Part shown: one piece after another, positions 10,306 to 21,514 of the stretch
Layout of the letters: each line of letters starts with the position of its first letter
Numbering within the stretch: the stretch's first letter is position 1
Assembly: GCA_003281125.1 (NCBI GenBank)
Contig: QCCW01000001.1
Span: forward strand, 50,284-114,283
DNA length: 64,000 nucleotides
Direction: 5' to 3'
Source: Prochlorococcus sp. AG-347-N23
GTDB taxonomy: Bacteria > Cyanobacteriota > Cyanobacteriia > PCC-6307 > Cyanobiaceae
Position numbers and translations under genes: made by a program
Notes under the pieces: generated by a model
The model's database searches: none
Seen by the model: the letters and a program-made list of their open reading frames with translations, nothing else
Told to the model about the DNA's origin: nothing

Positions 10306-10462
10306 TCTTTAAATAATATAACTAATTTTATAAGATGATTGCATGCTAAAACATAAAAAATTTCTTTTAAAAGATTTTTAATTTAATTTTAATGTGTTAA
10401 ATTAATCATCTTAAGAAAAAAAAATTTTAAAATAAACCTCTTTCAATTATTATTTTATTTGA

Positions 10463-10544
10463 GCGGTCGTGGCGGAATTGGTAGACGCGCGAGTTTTAGG
10501 TACTCGTATCTTCGGGTGTGGGAGTTCAAGTCTCCCCGACCGCA
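10463..10544 (+). tRNA. tRNA-Leu(UAG)
   Basis: Acceptor GCGGTCG/CGACCGC, anticodon stem CGAGTTTTAGGTACTCG with TAG, long variable arm, GTTCAAGTC T-loop. Confidence 0.95.
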
Positions 10545-10615
10545 CTTAAGGAAATTCTGATAGATAGTTTGCTTACCTATTTCAACTCTTATAATTTAAT
10601 TAAGTAATTAATTAT

Positions 10616-11065
10616 ATGAATAATTTGATATTTTATTTGGGAACTTTTTATATTTTAGTTGGGACCATTTTTTTAACTGTACCGATAATTTACCTTGAGC
10701 TTGGTAAACCAAAAGACTTAATAAAAGCTTTTTTAAATTTATTAATAGGTTTGATATTAATAATTAAAAATAAAACCTTGGATGAATCATTTTTTGTGAT
10801 TTTCCTTTTTTTAACAGTATTAGTTATTTTTTATCTAGTAGAGCTTTTTTTATTTAGATGGTACCAATTAACAGATAACGAAAAGAAAAAATTAACTACC
10901 TTTTTGGCGTTTAAAAATAACTTTTTGAAAATATTAGAGTCTATTAATCTGGTATTTCGTGATTTCGCGCAACCTTCAAATTTTTTTAATTTTGGTAGCA
11001 ATAATAAAAATACCACCCAAAAAAAGTGGGTAAGAAATGATAAAAATGATAATATAAAAGTCTGA
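10616..11065 (+). CDS. Conserved membrane protein of unknown function
   Basis: 149 aa, three or more hydrophobic segments, basic/Asn-rich C-terminus. Confidence 0.65.
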   Translation: MNNLIFYLGTFYILVGTIFLTVPIIYLELGKPKDLIKAFLNLLIGLILIIKNKTLDESFFVIFLFLTVLVIFYLVELFLFRWYQLTDNEKKKLTTFLAFKNNFLKILESINLVFRDFAQPSNFFNFGSNNKNTTQKKWVRNDKNDNIKV

Positions 11066-11185
11066 AATCAAATAAATTGGTTATTTGAAAATCCCAAAAA
11101 AACTACAGGTCAATTAAGAAAGAATATAATGGATTAGATTTATTTAAATAATTCTTTTGATCACCAATATTTCTTATAACGTCAT

Positions 11186-14092
11186 ATGAAATCTCAAAAT
11201 AGCAAAGAACAAAAATCAGACTTTTCTTACAAAGAAACTTTAAATTTACTAAAAACTGACTTCTCAATGCGTGCTAACTCAGTTGTAAGAGAACCCGAGA
11301 TTCAGAATTTTTGGGCTAACAATGATATTGATTTCCAATTAGGTTCAAGCAATTCAGGCGAAATATTTACATTACATGATGGCCCTCCTTACGCAAATGG
11401 AGCGCTTCATATGGGTCATGCACTTAATAAAGTTTTGAAAGACATAATAAATAAGTACAAAACCTTAAGAGGATTTAGGGTTCATTTCGTACCTGGTTGG
11501 GACTGTCATGGATTACCTATTGAATTAAAAGTTCTGCAGAATTTAAAATCTGATGAAAGAAAGAATCTTGACAGCCTAAATTTAAGAAAAAAAGCAACAG
11601 ATTATGCCCATATCCAAATTAATAATCAAAAGAGCGGTTTCAAAAGGTGGGGCGTATGGGGAGATTGGAATAACCCTTACTTAACTCTTAAGAAAAGTTA
11701 TGAATCTGCTCAGATTGGAGTATTTGGGAAAATGTTTTTAAATGGTTATATATATCGAGGTCTTAAACCTGTTCATTGGAGTCCCAGTTCAAGGACTGCA
11801 CTTGCAGAAGCAGAATTAGAATATCCAGATCAACATTTCTCAAAAAGTATTTATGTTTCCTTAAAAATTACTAAATTATCTGTAGAAATACTTTCGAAAT
11901 TATGTCAAGAAAATTCCAATATCAAAAAGGATTTTTTTCTAAATAATTCTTTCATCACTATTTGGACCACTACACCATGGACTATACCTGCAAACGAAGC
12001 AGTTGCAGTAAATCCAAAAATAGAATATGTTTTTGCTTTTGATGAAGAGAAACGAATATATCTTTTTGCAAAAGAATTATCTTCTGAAATTAGTAATAAA
12101 TTTAATAAAAATTTAGAGACTCTTTTAGAAATTAAAGGTGCTAGCTTAGAAAATATAGAGTATAAACATCCAACTAAGAACAAAAATTGCAATATTGTTA
12201 TTGGGGGAGATTACATTACAACTGAATCTGGTACTGGAATTGTTCATACTGCTCCAGGTCATGGTGTTGATGATTTTAATGTTGGGCAAAAATATAATCT
12301 GCCTACTACATGTGTTGTTGATGAAAAAGGCAACTTAAATGAATTTTCGGGACAATTCAGAGGATCAAATGTTCTTAAAGACGCTAATGATTTAATTATT
12401 GAATATTTAAAGGAAAATAATTTGCTCTTATTGCAAGAAAATTATAAGCATAGATATCCCTATGATTGGAGAACCAAAAAACCAACTATTTTTCGAGCAA
12501 CAGAACAATGGTTTGCATCTGTCAATGGCTTTAGATCGTCCGCATTAAAGGCAATTGAAGATGTTGAATGGATGCCAGCAACTGGAAAGAAAAGAATTTA
12601 TTCTATGGTAGTAAGTAGAGGTGATTGGTGTATTTCTAGACAAAGGTCATGGGGGGTTCCAATTCCAGTTTTTTATAAAAAGAATGGTAATGAAATTCTT
12701 TTAAATAGCGAGACAATTAATCATATTCAAAAACTTTTTAGTGAACACGGAGCGAATATTTGGTGGGATTGGGATGTTAAGAATCTATTGCCAGAAAATT
12801 ATGCAAAAGAATCTGATCTATGGGAAAAAGGAACAGATACAATGGACGTTTGGTTTGATTCAGGATCTAGCTGGGCCGCAGTGTGTGAACAAAGAAGTGA
12901 ATTACAGTATCCAGCCGATCTTTATTTAGAGGGCTCAGATCAACATCGAGGTTGGTTTCAGTCTTCTCTGCTCACATCTGTTGCAGTTAACAATAAACCT
13001 CCATATAAAAAAGTATTAACTCATGGTTTTGCACTTGATGAAAATGGAAGAAAAATGAGCAAATCTTTAGGTAATGTTGTTGATCCAAATATAATAATTA
13101 ATGGAGGTAATAATAAAAAAACTGAACCTGCTTATGGCGCTGATGTTTTAAGGCTATGGGTCAGCTCTGTAGATTATTCAGTAGACGTTCCAATTGGTTC
13201 AAATATACTCAAGCAGCTATCAGATGTTTATAGAAAAGTTCGCAATACTGCAAGATATCTTCTAGGAAATATTCATGATTATGACCCTAATATTAATAGT
13301 TTTGAAATTGATCAATTGCCATTATTAGATCAATGGATGTTGGGCAGATTAGTTGAAGTTACAGATCAAGTATCAAATGCTTATGAAAATTATGAATTTT
13401 CAAAATTTTTCCAAATCTTACAAAGTTTTTGCGTTGTAGATCTATCAAATTTTTATTTGGATATTGCAAAAGATAGGTTATATGTAAGTTCTAAATCACA
13501 ATTTAGGAGAAGATCATGTCAGTTTGTAATGTCTAAAGTTGTTGAAAATTTATCTGTTCTTATCGCTCCAGTACTATGTCATATGGCTGAAGATATTTGG
13601 CAAAATATTCCATATTCAACTATAGAAAAATCAGTATTTCAAAGAGGATGGCCAATTTTTTCTCAGTCATGGAAAAATGAAAATCTTAATGAGAACATTT
13701 CAAATTTAAGGAATTTGAGAGTTGAAATTAATAAGGCTATTGAGGTTTGTAGAAACAAACAAATCATTGGAGCAGCTTTAGAAGCAGAAGTTAATTATTT
13801 ACCTCAAGATAAATCTGTAAAAGATTCTTTGAATTGGCTTAAAAAATTTGGTAATGAAGATGTAGATTTATTTAGGGATTGGCTTATAGTTTCAAATTTT
13901 CAAGTAGTAACTAATCTGGCTGATAATTCTCTTTTTATTGACAATAATGAACTTGGGAAAATTCAAATTCTTAAAGCTCATGGTCAAAAATGCGATAGAT
14001 GTTGGCATTATGAAAAAGAAACTTTTAATGGCATCCAAAATACAAAATTATGTAAAAGATGTTCAAATATTATTAATTTTGAATTTACCTAA
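11186..14092 (+). CDS. ileS: Isoleucyl-tRNA synthetase
   Basis: [37 protein letters not shown] motifs; C-terminal Cys zinc motif CDRCWHYE...CKRCSN. Confidence 0.98.
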   Translation: MKSQNSKEQKSDFSYKETLNLLKTDFSMRANSVVREPEIQNFWANNDIDFQLGSSNSGEIFTLHDGPPYANGALHMGHALNKVLKDIINKYKTLRGFRVHFVPGWDCHGLPIELKVLQNLKSDERKNLDSLNLRKKATDYAHIQINNQKSGFKRWGVWGDWNNPYLTLKKSYESAQIGVFGKMFLNGYIYRGLKPVHWSPSSRTALAEAELEYPDQHFSKSIYVSLKITKLSVEILSKLCQENSNIKKDFFLNNSFITIWTTTPWTIPANEAVAVNPKIEYVFAFDEEKRIYLFAKELSSEISNKFNKNLETLLEIKGASLENIEYKHPTKNKNCNIVIGGDYITTESGTGIVHTAPGHGVDDFNVGQKYNLPTTCVVDEKGNLNEFSGQFRGSNVLKDANDLIIEYLKENNLLLLQENYKHRYPYDWRTKKPTIFRATEQWFASVNGFRSSALKAIEDVEWMPATGKKRIYSMVVSRGDWCISRQRSWGVPIPVFYKKNGNEILLNSETINHIQKLFSEHGANIWWDWDVKNLLPENYAKESDLWEKGTDTMDVWFDSGSSWAAVCEQRSELQYPADLYLEGSDQHRGWFQSSLLTSVAVNNKPPYKKVLTHGFALDENGRKMSKSLGNVVDPNIIINGGNNKKTEPAYGADVLRLWVSSVDYSVDVPIGSNILKQLSDVYRKVRNTARYLLGNIHDYDPNINSFEIDQLPLLDQWMLGRLVEVTDQVSNAYENYEFSKFFQILQSFCVVDLSNFYLDIAKDRLYVSSKSQFRRRSCQFVMSKVVENLSVLIAPVLCHMAEDIWQNIPYSTIEKSVFQRGWPIFSQSWKNENLNENISNLRNLRVEINKAIEVCRNKQIIGAALEAEVNYLPQDKSVKDSLNWLKKFGNEDVDLFRDWLIVSNFQVVTNLADNSLFIDNNELGKIQILKAHGQKCDRCWHYEKETFNGIQNTKLCKRCSNIINFEFT

Positions 14093-14292
14093 CTCCAGTT
14101 TTTTTTATTCATAAAGGAAACTTAGTTTTCATTTTTCTTATAAATTCTAAAGTTTGTTGATAAGAATTTAAATTTTAAAACTTTTTTAAAATCTATTTCA
14201 ATTTAATGAGTGGTAGAGTTACTGACGCCTTTGAAAATAATTATTTCTAAATACTCTTTTTGATTTTCTTTTTAAATAAAACCTTCTACTTT

Positions 14293-14326
14293 AAGTTTCT
14301 TATTAAGAAATAAGAAACTTATTTTT
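14293..14326 (+). terminator. Strong hairpin/terminator candidate
   Basis: AAGTTTCTTATT-AAGA-AATAAGAAACTT perfect 12-bp stem, then ATTTTTT. Confidence 0.65.
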
Positions 14327-14344
14327 TCAAGATTATTTAATAAA

Positions 14345-14968
14345 TCAATTTCTGTCATCTTCGGAGAAGCAGGAGTTTCTTCCATTTTTAGGTAATTGAA
14401 TTATTGACCATTGAATCAAGCCTATTGTGTATAGTAACAATGAAAATAATCCTAAAAATTTTGCTATCGGCTGAGTAAAGTTAGCCCCAAAGAAAAAATT
14501 AAATAAATTTTTAATAATAATATATAAATTTGAAGAAGGTTGAAGCCATATTTCACATGCAGCCGAATTTATAAAAGAAAAGCAGCTAATGTTTTGTAAA
14601 CTTTGGACTAAGACATTAAGAGATATAAAAGTTAGCGACCATCTCCATACTTTTGTTGTTGTGGTAAGGGAATAAGAAAAATCATATTCTTTTAATTCTT
14701 CATTAATATCGTTCCAAAACCAAACTGAAATTGTAATTAACAATGTTGAAATATTTGTAATAAGTAAAGCATAATTAAAATTACCTATTAGTAGTAAAAG
14801 GCTTATAAAAAATAAAAGTGATATTTTCCAATAAATTGAAAGAAGTTTTTTAATAGGTTTATTTCTTTTTTTGATTGACCAAATTAATAATGTAACAGGA
14901 ATGCCAATCAGGAAAATTATTGAAAGTTGAAAAGATATCCAAATAGAAAGTTGATTAAAAACGTTCAA
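14345..14968 (-). CDS. DUF3177-like cyanobacterial membrane protein
   Basis: 207 aa, multiple TM segments, Trp-rich WWSLTFISLN-like segments; family assignment tentative. Confidence 0.55.
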   Translation of the reverse strand: MNVFNQLSIWISFQLSIIFLIGIPVTLLIWSIKKRNKPIKKLLSIYWKISLLFFISLLLLIGNFNYALLITNISTLLITISVWFWNDINEELKEYDFSYSLTTTTKVWRWSLTFISLNVLVQSLQNISCFSFINSAACEIWLQPSSNLYIIIKNLFNFFFGANFTQPIAKFLGLFSLLLYTIGLIQWSIIQLPKNGRNSCFSEDDRN

Positions 14969-15088
14969 AACTTTTTCTTTTTACATACATAATAATTAAA
15001 CATCAAACTATTACTTTTTAACTTACTATTGTCATAGTTATGAATATTATAATCCTTTTATTATTACAAAGATCAGATTAATAATTGT

Positions 15089-15718
15089 ATGAGACAGCAT
15101 GTTAATCCGCTTAGTAGCAACTTCAATAAAGTTGAGATAATCCCTTCTTTAGGTGAAATGTTTAGCGATCCTAAATTGAATCTTCATTTGGATATAGGTT
15201 GTGGTGCTGGTGATTTTTTATTTGATTTAGCCTTAGTTAATACCAGTTGGAATTATTTAGCAATTGAAATACGTGAGAAATTAGTTAAAACTGCTAAATT
15301 TAAAGCGCGAGAAAGAGAAATCAAAAATTTATTTTTTTTATTTGGTAATGCTCATAATATTTTGAATGATAAGCAGAGCAAATTTTTTGTCGAAAATGTA
15401 AAAAGTATTTCTTTTAACTTTCCAGATCCTTGGTTTAAAAAAAGACATCATAAAAGGCGTGTAATTCAGCCAGAATTAATCAATATACTCTCAACTTTAT
15501 TGGGAACAGGATCCCTAATTTTTATAAAAACTGATGTAAAGGAATTATTCGATTATATGAATTGCATTATATCAAGTAATTTAAATTTTAAAGTATTAGA
15601 TAAAAAGGATTTTAATTATTACGAAAGTTTTAATCCAAATAAAATTAAAACTAATAGAGAAAATAATGTGATTGTTAACCAACTTGATATTTTTGAGAGG
15701 ATTTATATAAAAATATGA
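15089..15718 (+). CDS. trmB: tRNA (guanine-N7-)-methyltransferase
   Basis: [43 protein letters not shown]. Confidence 0.95.
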   Translation: MRQHVNPLSSNFNKVEIIPSLGEMFSDPKLNLHLDIGCGAGDFLFDLALVNTSWNYLAIEIREKLVKTAKFKAREREIKNLFFLFGNAHNILNDKQSKFFVENVKSISFNFPDPWFKKRHHKRRVIQPELINILSTLLGTGSLIFIKTDVKELFDYMNCIISSNLNFKVLDKKDFNYYESFNPNKIKTNRENNVIVNQLDIFERIYIKI

Positions 15719-15724
15719 TTTTAC

Positions 15725-17077
15725 TTAGTTCGTTATTTTATCTATTTCTAAAGAAAGTTTATTTGTTATTTCGCTTGATAAAGAATTAACTTTCATCTGA
15801 TTTTTAGCCTCAACAAGAACTCGCATTAATGGTTCTGTACCGCTAGGTCTTATATAAATCCTAAAATCATCTGAGTTGTTTGCCTGGTATCTTTTTATAG
15901 TTTGATCAATTAAAGTTTTGGTTTTCGAATTTATTTTATTAATATTAAAGTCTAAATTTATATTTGTTAGTTTCTGCGGAAAAGGTTTGAAGCTGCTTTT
16001 AAACCAATCATTTAAAGTAATATTTTTCTTTTTACAGTATTTAGCAATTTGAATTGCAGTCAATATCCCATCTCCAGAAAAGTTATTTATTTTTGAAAGT
16101 ATATGCCCTGACTGCTCACCACCTAAAACAGCTCTTTTTTTCTTAATTGCATCATGAACGTATTTATCTCCTACATCAGTTCTATATAAAACTCCACCAA
16201 TTTTTTCCCAAGTCTTTTCAAAACCTAAATTTGCCATTTTAGTTGATATTAGTAAATTATTTGTAAGAATTTTTTGTTCCAAAAGTTCTCTACCCCAGAG
16301 AAAAAGAATATGATCTCCATCTAATACATTGCCTTTCGAATCTATTCCAATTACTCTATCGGCATCACCATCGAAACTAAATCCCATATCTGCAGGATTT
16401 TCCTCTAATGCTTTTTTTAATGGCTTGAGGTTAGTAGAACCACAATTCATATTAATTTTTAAGCCATTTTTTGAGTTATGAATAACTCTTACATCAGCTC
16501 CAAGTTTCTGAAAAATGTTTTTTGCGCAGGTTGTTGCTGATCCATAGCATGTGTCTAATATTATTTTCATTCCGCTTAAATTCTCTCCACCCATTGTTTG
16601 GATTAGGCTTTTCATATAAATATCCATAAGCTTTTTATTTGTTTCTAAGGAAATCTCTTTTGTGGGAAGTGATTGATTTTGATTTTGTTCTTCAACCAAT
16701 TTTTGTATTTTATTTTCAAAATTTTTGGGAATTTTTTGACCATTATGATCAAAGATTTTTATGCCATTATATTCGGGTGGATTATGACTAGCAGATATCA
16801 TTATCCCACTGCTCATTTTTTCTTGTTTTATTAAAAAAGGGATTGCCGGGGTAGGACATATTCCAAGATTTATAAATTTTTTTCCACTTGCATTGATGCC
16901 TTTTGTTATTGCTTGAAGCAGAATATCTCCACTAATCCTGGTATCTCTTCCAATTAATATTGGATTGTTATTTTCTAAATTCGAACCTAAAGCATATCCA
17001 ACTTTATAGGCTAAAGAATAAGTTATCTCTTTATTAAATCTGCCTCTTATTCCATCAGTTCCAAAGATTGATTGCAT
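15725..17077 (-). CDS. glmM: Phosphoglucosamine mutase
   Basis: [44 protein letters not shown]. Confidence 0.96.
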   Translation of the reverse strand: MQSIFGTDGIRGRFNKEITYSLAYKVGYALGSNLENNNPILIGRDTRISGDILLQAITKGINASGKKFINLGICPTPAIPFLIKQEKMSSGIMISASHNPPEYNGIKIFDHNGQKIPKNFENKIQKLVEEQNQNQSLPTKEISLETNKKLMDIYMKSLIQTMGGENLSGMKIILDTCYGSATTCAKNIFQKLGADVRVIHNSKNGLKINMNCGSTNLKPLKKALEENPADMGFSFDGDADRVIGIDSKGNVLDGDHILFLWGRELLEQKILTNNLLISTKMANLGFEKTWEKIGGVLYRTDVGDKYVHDAIKKKRAVLGGEQSGHILSKINNFSGDGILTAIQIAKYCKKKNITLNDWFKSSFKPFPQKLTNINLDFNINKINSKTKTLIDQTIKRYQANNSDDFRIYIRPSGTEPLMRVLVEAKNQMKVNSLSSEITNKLSLEIDKITN

Positions 17078-17214
17078 AATTAGATTTCAGGAATAAAAGA
17101 TATTTTGATCATTGTTTACTTCTTATTTTATCAGTTAATTAAAAGTTAACTGGTTTAAATTCTCTTTATCGATTTAACTTTCTTAAAATATCTTTAGTTA
17201 GTAAGATTTTTATA

Positions 17215-17760
17215 ATGCAATCTGAGAGTAGTGAGCCATTATTAAATAAAAATTTAAAAACAATACTCGTTTTACTATTTGCTTTTGTTTTTATCTTTTT
17301 GGCGTTATTTAAAAATCTCTTTTTTCAATCAACTTACCTTCTGAAAAGTTTTGGCGAATTATCTGTTGATCCTGAAATAGCTTTTAAAAACAATAAGCCT
17401 ACCTTTCTTGAATTTTATGCTGAATGGTGTGAAGTTTGCAAAGAAATGGCTCCAAAAATATCTAATTTAAAAGAGGAATACGGAAATGATATTAATTTTG
17501 TCTTTTTAAATGTTGATAACCAAAAATGGAATAATTACATAAGTAAATATGAAGTTAACGGTATTCCTCAAGTCAATCTTTTTGATGGAAATGGAAATTT
17601 GAAATCTACCTTTATTGGTAAACAAGAAGAAACAACAATAAGAAAATACATAGCTTTTTTAGATACAGATAATAAATTTAATGAAGAAATTCTTAATAGT
17701 GAATATTCAGCAATAAAAAAAAATAAAAATAATCAATTTACCCCACGTAGTCATGGATAA
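17215..17760 (+). CDS. Membrane-anchored thioredoxin-like protein (TxlA/HCF164 type)
   Basis: N-terminal TM; FYAEWCEVCKEMAP redox motif; GIPQVNLFDGNG. Confidence 0.88.
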   Translation: MQSESSEPLLNKNLKTILVLLFAFVFIFLALFKNLFFQSTYLLKSFGELSVDPEIAFKNNKPTFLEFYAEWCEVCKEMAPKISNLKEEYGNDINFVFLNVDNQKWNNYISKYEVNGIPQVNLFDGNGNLKSTFIGKQEETTIRKYIAFLDTDNKFNEEILNSEYSAIKKNKNNQFTPRSHG

Positions 17761-17763
17761 TTT

Positions 17764-18396
17764 CTACCATTCTAGAGACTTCGATACAATTGGAAAACTT
17801 TGTTTGAATATAGACTTGCAATTATGGGCAATAGACTTGTGTTCTTCTTGAGTACCATGAGCTGATCTTAAATGAATGTAATGTATCCATGATCTACATG
17901 ATCCAGACATATAGATTCTTGTTGGAGTTGCTAAAGGTAGAACAAATCTTGCACATTCTTTGGCAATTCCTTCGGCAAGTAAATCTTCATATAATTCTGA
18001 AGCAGCTTTAAAATGCGAAGATATTTTCTCATTGAATCTTTGTTTTAACTCATTGGGGAGGTCTGGAATGGAATTTTGTCTATTTTTAAAATCTTGTCTT
18101 CTCAAGTCTGGCAAAGGAATATTTCCTAATTGAGAACTATCTGCATATCGTTGTGAAAATTCCTGGAAAGTAAATGATCTATGTCTCAAGATTTGGGCTG
18201 CAATTCCTCTGTTAGTTTCTATTTTTAATGTCATAAATGACTGCTCAAATACACTCCAATGTTCATTTTTAATGCAATATCTTAATAGTTTTGAATAATC
18301 TTCATTTTCCTGATTCTTTGGATTACTAACTCTTGCGATGTAAGCCATTGTTTTTTCTGCATCAGGAGTTAGGGAAATTAGTTCAACTTTACTCAT
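17764..18396 (-). CDS. thyX: FAD-dependent thymidylate synthase
   Basis: RHRSFTFQEFSQRY motif; SWIHYIHLRSAHGTQEE. Confidence 0.95.
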   Translation of the reverse strand: MSKVELISLTPDAEKTMAYIARVSNPKNQENEDYSKLLRYCIKNEHWSVFEQSFMTLKIETNRGIAAQILRHRSFTFQEFSQRYADSSQLGNIPLPDLRRQDFKNRQNSIPDLPNELKQRFNEKISSHFKAASELYEDLLAEGIAKECARFVLPLATPTRIYMSGSCRSWIHYIHLRSAHGTQEEHKSIAHNCKSIFKQSFPIVSKSLEW

Positions 18397-18397
18397 T

Positions 18398-18988
18398 TTA
18401 TATTTTTGCTAGAGTTACTTGTTCTGGTTGATTTTGATATTTACCTTTTCTATCTTCGTATGTTGTAGAACAAGGATCACCTTCAAAAAAGAGGAGTTGA
18501 CAGATACCCTCGTTAGCATAAATTCTGCAATCGGCTCCTGAACTATTACTGAACTCTAAAGTTAGGTGGCCTTCCCATCCTGCTTCGGCAGGGGTTGTAT
18601 TAACTATAATCCCTAATCTTGCATATGTACTTTTACCTATACAAATAACAGTTATATTCTCTGGCACTTTCATCTTTTCTAAAGCTACTCCTAAACCATA
18701 CGAGTGAGCAGGAAGGATAAAAAAATCTCCATCTTGATCATTGTGAAGAACAGTTTTTTCTAAATTTTTAGGATTAAATTTTTTGGGATTCATAACAGTA
18801 CCAGGAATATGTCTGAAAATTAGAAATTCTTTTGATGAAAGCCTTAAATCGTAGCCATAAGAGGAACATCCGTAACTCAAAACTGGCTTTTGTTTATCTG
18901 GCTCAAGATGCCTCACCAAATTTGACTGGAAGGGGTTTATCATTCCCTCAGTCGCTTTTTGATTTATCCAAAGATCATTTTTAAGCAT
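18398..18988 (-). CDS. dcd: dCTP deaminase (dUTPase superfamily)
   Basis: CIGKSTYARLGIIVNTTPAEAGWEGHLTLEFSN. Confidence 0.95.
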   Translation of the reverse strand: MLKNDLWINQKATEGMINPFQSNLVRHLEPDKQKPVLSYGCSSYGYDLRLSSKEFLIFRHIPGTVMNPKKFNPKNLEKTVLHNDQDGDFFILPAHSYGLGVALEKMKVPENITVICIGKSTYARLGIIVNTTPAEAGWEGHLTLEFSNSSGADCRIYANEGICQLLFFEGDPCSTTYEDRKGKYQNQPEQVTLAKI

Positions 18989-18992
18989 AGTG

Positions 18993-19574
18993 TTATGAGC
19001 GAAGTTCGGTAATTTGGTTGGCCATTAATAATAAATCTTTGGGAATATCTGTACCAGTAAGGATTACATCTCCTGGTATAAATCGGTTTTCAAGTGTTGA
19101 AATCAAATCATCTTTATCAATAATTTTCATCTCAATTGCAAGAAAAATTTCATCAAGTATGATTTGATCATTTTCACCAGAAAGTAATTCTTTTTTGCAA
19201 AAATTCCATAATTCATAAGTAGATTCATTAATAGATTCTTTTAACTTTTGATTATTTTCAATTTCTTCAGAATGATATTGATCAAAAGAATGTGATGATC
19301 TTACCCAAATTAAATTGTCGCAAAGCTTTACTTTATTAGCAACTCCTTGTTTGACACCTCCTCTCATAAACTGCACTAAAAGTACTTTTCTACCAAGAGC
19401 TGCATTTCTTAATGAATCTCTAATAATAGAAGAATAACTTCCTCTGTAGGAAGATTGATAAATGTGGATTTGTCCGTTTTGTCTAAATCTCTTTAAGTTT
19501 ATTTTGTTAGCAGAATTTATGTTTACTACTTCAGGATTACTTTGGGGATAACTATTAGATGAACTAATTACCAT
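18993..19574 (-). CDS. cobO: Cob(I)yrinic acid a,c-diamide adenosyltransferase (CobO/BtuR family)
   Basis: LVQFMRGG, DEIFLAIE, LTGTDIPKDLLLMANQITELR. Confidence 0.85.
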   Translation of the reverse strand: MVISSSNSYPQSNPEVVNINSANKINLKRFRQNGQIHIYQSSYRGSYSSIIRDSLRNAALGRKVLLVQFMRGGVKQGVANKVKLCDNLIWVRSSHSFDQYHSEEIENNQKLKESINESTYELWNFCKKELLSGENDQIILDEIFLAIEMKIIDKDDLISTLENRFIPGDVILTGTDIPKDLLLMANQITELRS

Positions 19575-19714
19575 TATTTTAAGTTCTTTTCTATATGCAG
19601 TATAATTTGAATTTATTTACGCTGCATTTAGTGTAATTTTACTTAAAATAAACTTTGAGAAAGATGAAATTAGCCGAGATAATTTCATAGAGAAAAAAAT
19701 AAGAATTGAAAATT

Positions 19715-19756
19715 GTTACAGTTGATACAAGATATTTTATGGTGTCTTCTTAAGTT
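19715..19756 (+). promoter_or_regulatory. Putative NtcA-activated promoter of ntcA (autoregulation)
   Basis: tGTTacagttgaTACa (19715-19728; one mismatch to GTA-N8-TAC) and TAAGTT (TAN3T) -10 at 19751-19756, spacing 22 nt. Confidence 0.6.
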
Positions 19757-19776
19757 TTTTAATAGTCAAGATATTT

Positions 19777-20511
19777 ATGCTACCTTCTTCTCGAGGATTC
19801 AACCGCTTTAATTCTCAACAATCCGGACAAAGTAAAATTAACTCTGTTGGAGAGCGTTTTCCTATCAATAGAACTTTAATGGAAGTCATTAGAGGTCTAG
19901 AGGGCGCAAGCACAGAAATGGTTGAGAGATCTAAAACAATATTTTTCCCTGGAGATCCTGCTGAGAGAGTTTATTTGATAAGGAGAGGAGCAGTGAGATT
20001 GTCGAGAGTTTATGAGTCAGGAGAAGAGATAACTGTTGCTCTATTAAGAGAAAATAGTCTCTTTGGTGTTTTATCTCTTCTAACAGGCCATAGATCTGAT
20101 CGTTTTTATCATGCCATAGCATTTACAAGAGTTGAGATGATAACAGCACCTGCGAATTCTGTTTTAAGAGCCATAGAAGAAGATGCATCAGTAGGATTAT
20201 TATTATTGCAGGGTCTTTCAAGTAGGATCTTACAAACAGAGACAATGATAGAAACTCTTACACATAGGGATATGTCTTCTCGTTTAGTAAGTTTTTTAAT
20301 GGTTCTTTGTAGAGATTTTGGAGTTGCAAGTGAAAAAGGCATTACCATAGACTTGAGACTATCGCATCAAGCAATTGCTGAAGCTATTGGTTCAACAAGA
20401 GTAACGATCACAAGATTATTAGGCGATTTAAAGGATTCTGGGCTGCTTAATATTGAAAGAAAAAAGATTACAGTATTTGACCCAATAGCTCTTGCAAAAA
20501 GATTTAATTGA
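19777..20511 (+). CDS. ntcA: Global nitrogen regulator NtcA (CRP family)
   Basis: CRP fold; C-terminal [33 protein letters not shown], identical in type to NtcA. Confidence 0.97.
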   Translation: MLPSSRGFNRFNSQQSGQSKINSVGERFPINRTLMEVIRGLEGASTEMVERSKTIFFPGDPAERVYLIRRGAVRLSRVYESGEEITVALLRENSLFGVLSLLTGHRSDRFYHAIAFTRVEMITAPANSVLRAIEEDASVGLLLLQGLSSRILQTETMIETLTHRDMSSRLVSFLMVLCRDFGVASEKGITIDLRLSHQAIAEAIGSTRVTITRLLGDLKDSGLLNIERKKITVFDPIALAKRFN

Positions 20512-20551
20512 TTCATCATTAATTATGATGTATTGAGTACCTGAAAAGTGT

Positions 20552-21514
20552 GTGGCCTGGATTTTAATTGTTTTTTTAATATTACTCGGTGGATTAATTG
20601 CGCCATTTGGGGATTTGCTTGGTACAAAGATTGGTAAAGCAAGATTTAGTATCTTAAAGTTAAGACCAAAGAAAACAGCGACAATTGTAACAGTAATAAC
20701 TGGTGGTTTTATTAGTGCAATATCTATAGGATTATTGATTTTAGTTAGTGAAGAATTTAGGCAAAGACTTTTTGTTGATATTCCTTTTTTGCAAAAAACT
20801 TTGGATGAAAGTAAAAAGGCGCTTCTTCCTCTTCAGGAAGAAAGGAAGAGGCTTGAAGATAAGATAAATAATAAAGAAAAGGAATTAAATAAATTAAAAA
20901 GTGATGTTAAAGAATTTAGAAGAGGAAATGTAGTTATTAAAAGAGGACAAACTTTATTTATTGGACAAGTAATTTCTAATCAAAATATAAAATCAGATCT
21001 AGCAAAGATTTATAATAGTGCAGATAGGTTTGTTCAGAAAATCGTAATTCCTAGTAAGAAAGAAATAAAAAATATTCTTTTATGGAGATCTAATGATATT
21101 TCGGAAATCGAAAAAGTCACGTCAAATGGAGGAAATTGGATCATATTGATAAAAGCAGCAACTAATGTTTTGAAAGGAGATAATTTTGTTTTTGTATACC
21201 CAGAATTGCTAAAAAATAAAACTATTGTGAAAAGAGGGGAAGTAATAACTAATGAAATTCTTGAAAAAAAAGATTTGGATTTTGAAAATATCAATTCTAA
21301 AATAAATATTTTGTTGAAAAAAACTAGAAACAAAATTAAGTCAAGAGGATCTATCGTCAAAGAAATTACTACAAAAGGGGATTTTATTAAAAAAATCAGA
21401 GATTCTATAAAGGTAAATCAAAATAATAAATATCTATTAGAAGTTATATCCTTAAGAGATAGTAAAACTGTAGAAGCAATAATAGTTGAGCTTAATATTA
21501 CTAAATTACAATAA
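20552..21514 (+). CDS. DUF3084 domain protein (membrane anchor plus coiled coil)
   Basis: GTG start; two TM segments, coiled coil LQEERKRLEDKINNKEKELNKLKSDV. Confidence 0.75.
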   Translation: MAWILIVFLILLGGLIAPFGDLLGTKIGKARFSILKLRPKKTATIVTVITGGFISAISIGLLILVSEEFRQRLFVDIPFLQKTLDESKKALLPLQEERKRLEDKINNKEKELNKLKSDVKEFRRGNVVIKRGQTLFIGQVISNQNIKSDLAKIYNSADRFVQKIVIPSKKEIKNILLWRSNDISEIEKVTSNGGNWIILIKAATNVLKGDNFVFVYPELLKNKTIVKRGEVITNEILEKKDLDFENINSKINILLKKTRNKIKSRGSIVKEITTKGDFIKKIRDSIKVNQNNKYLLEVISLRDSKTVEAIIVELNITKLQ

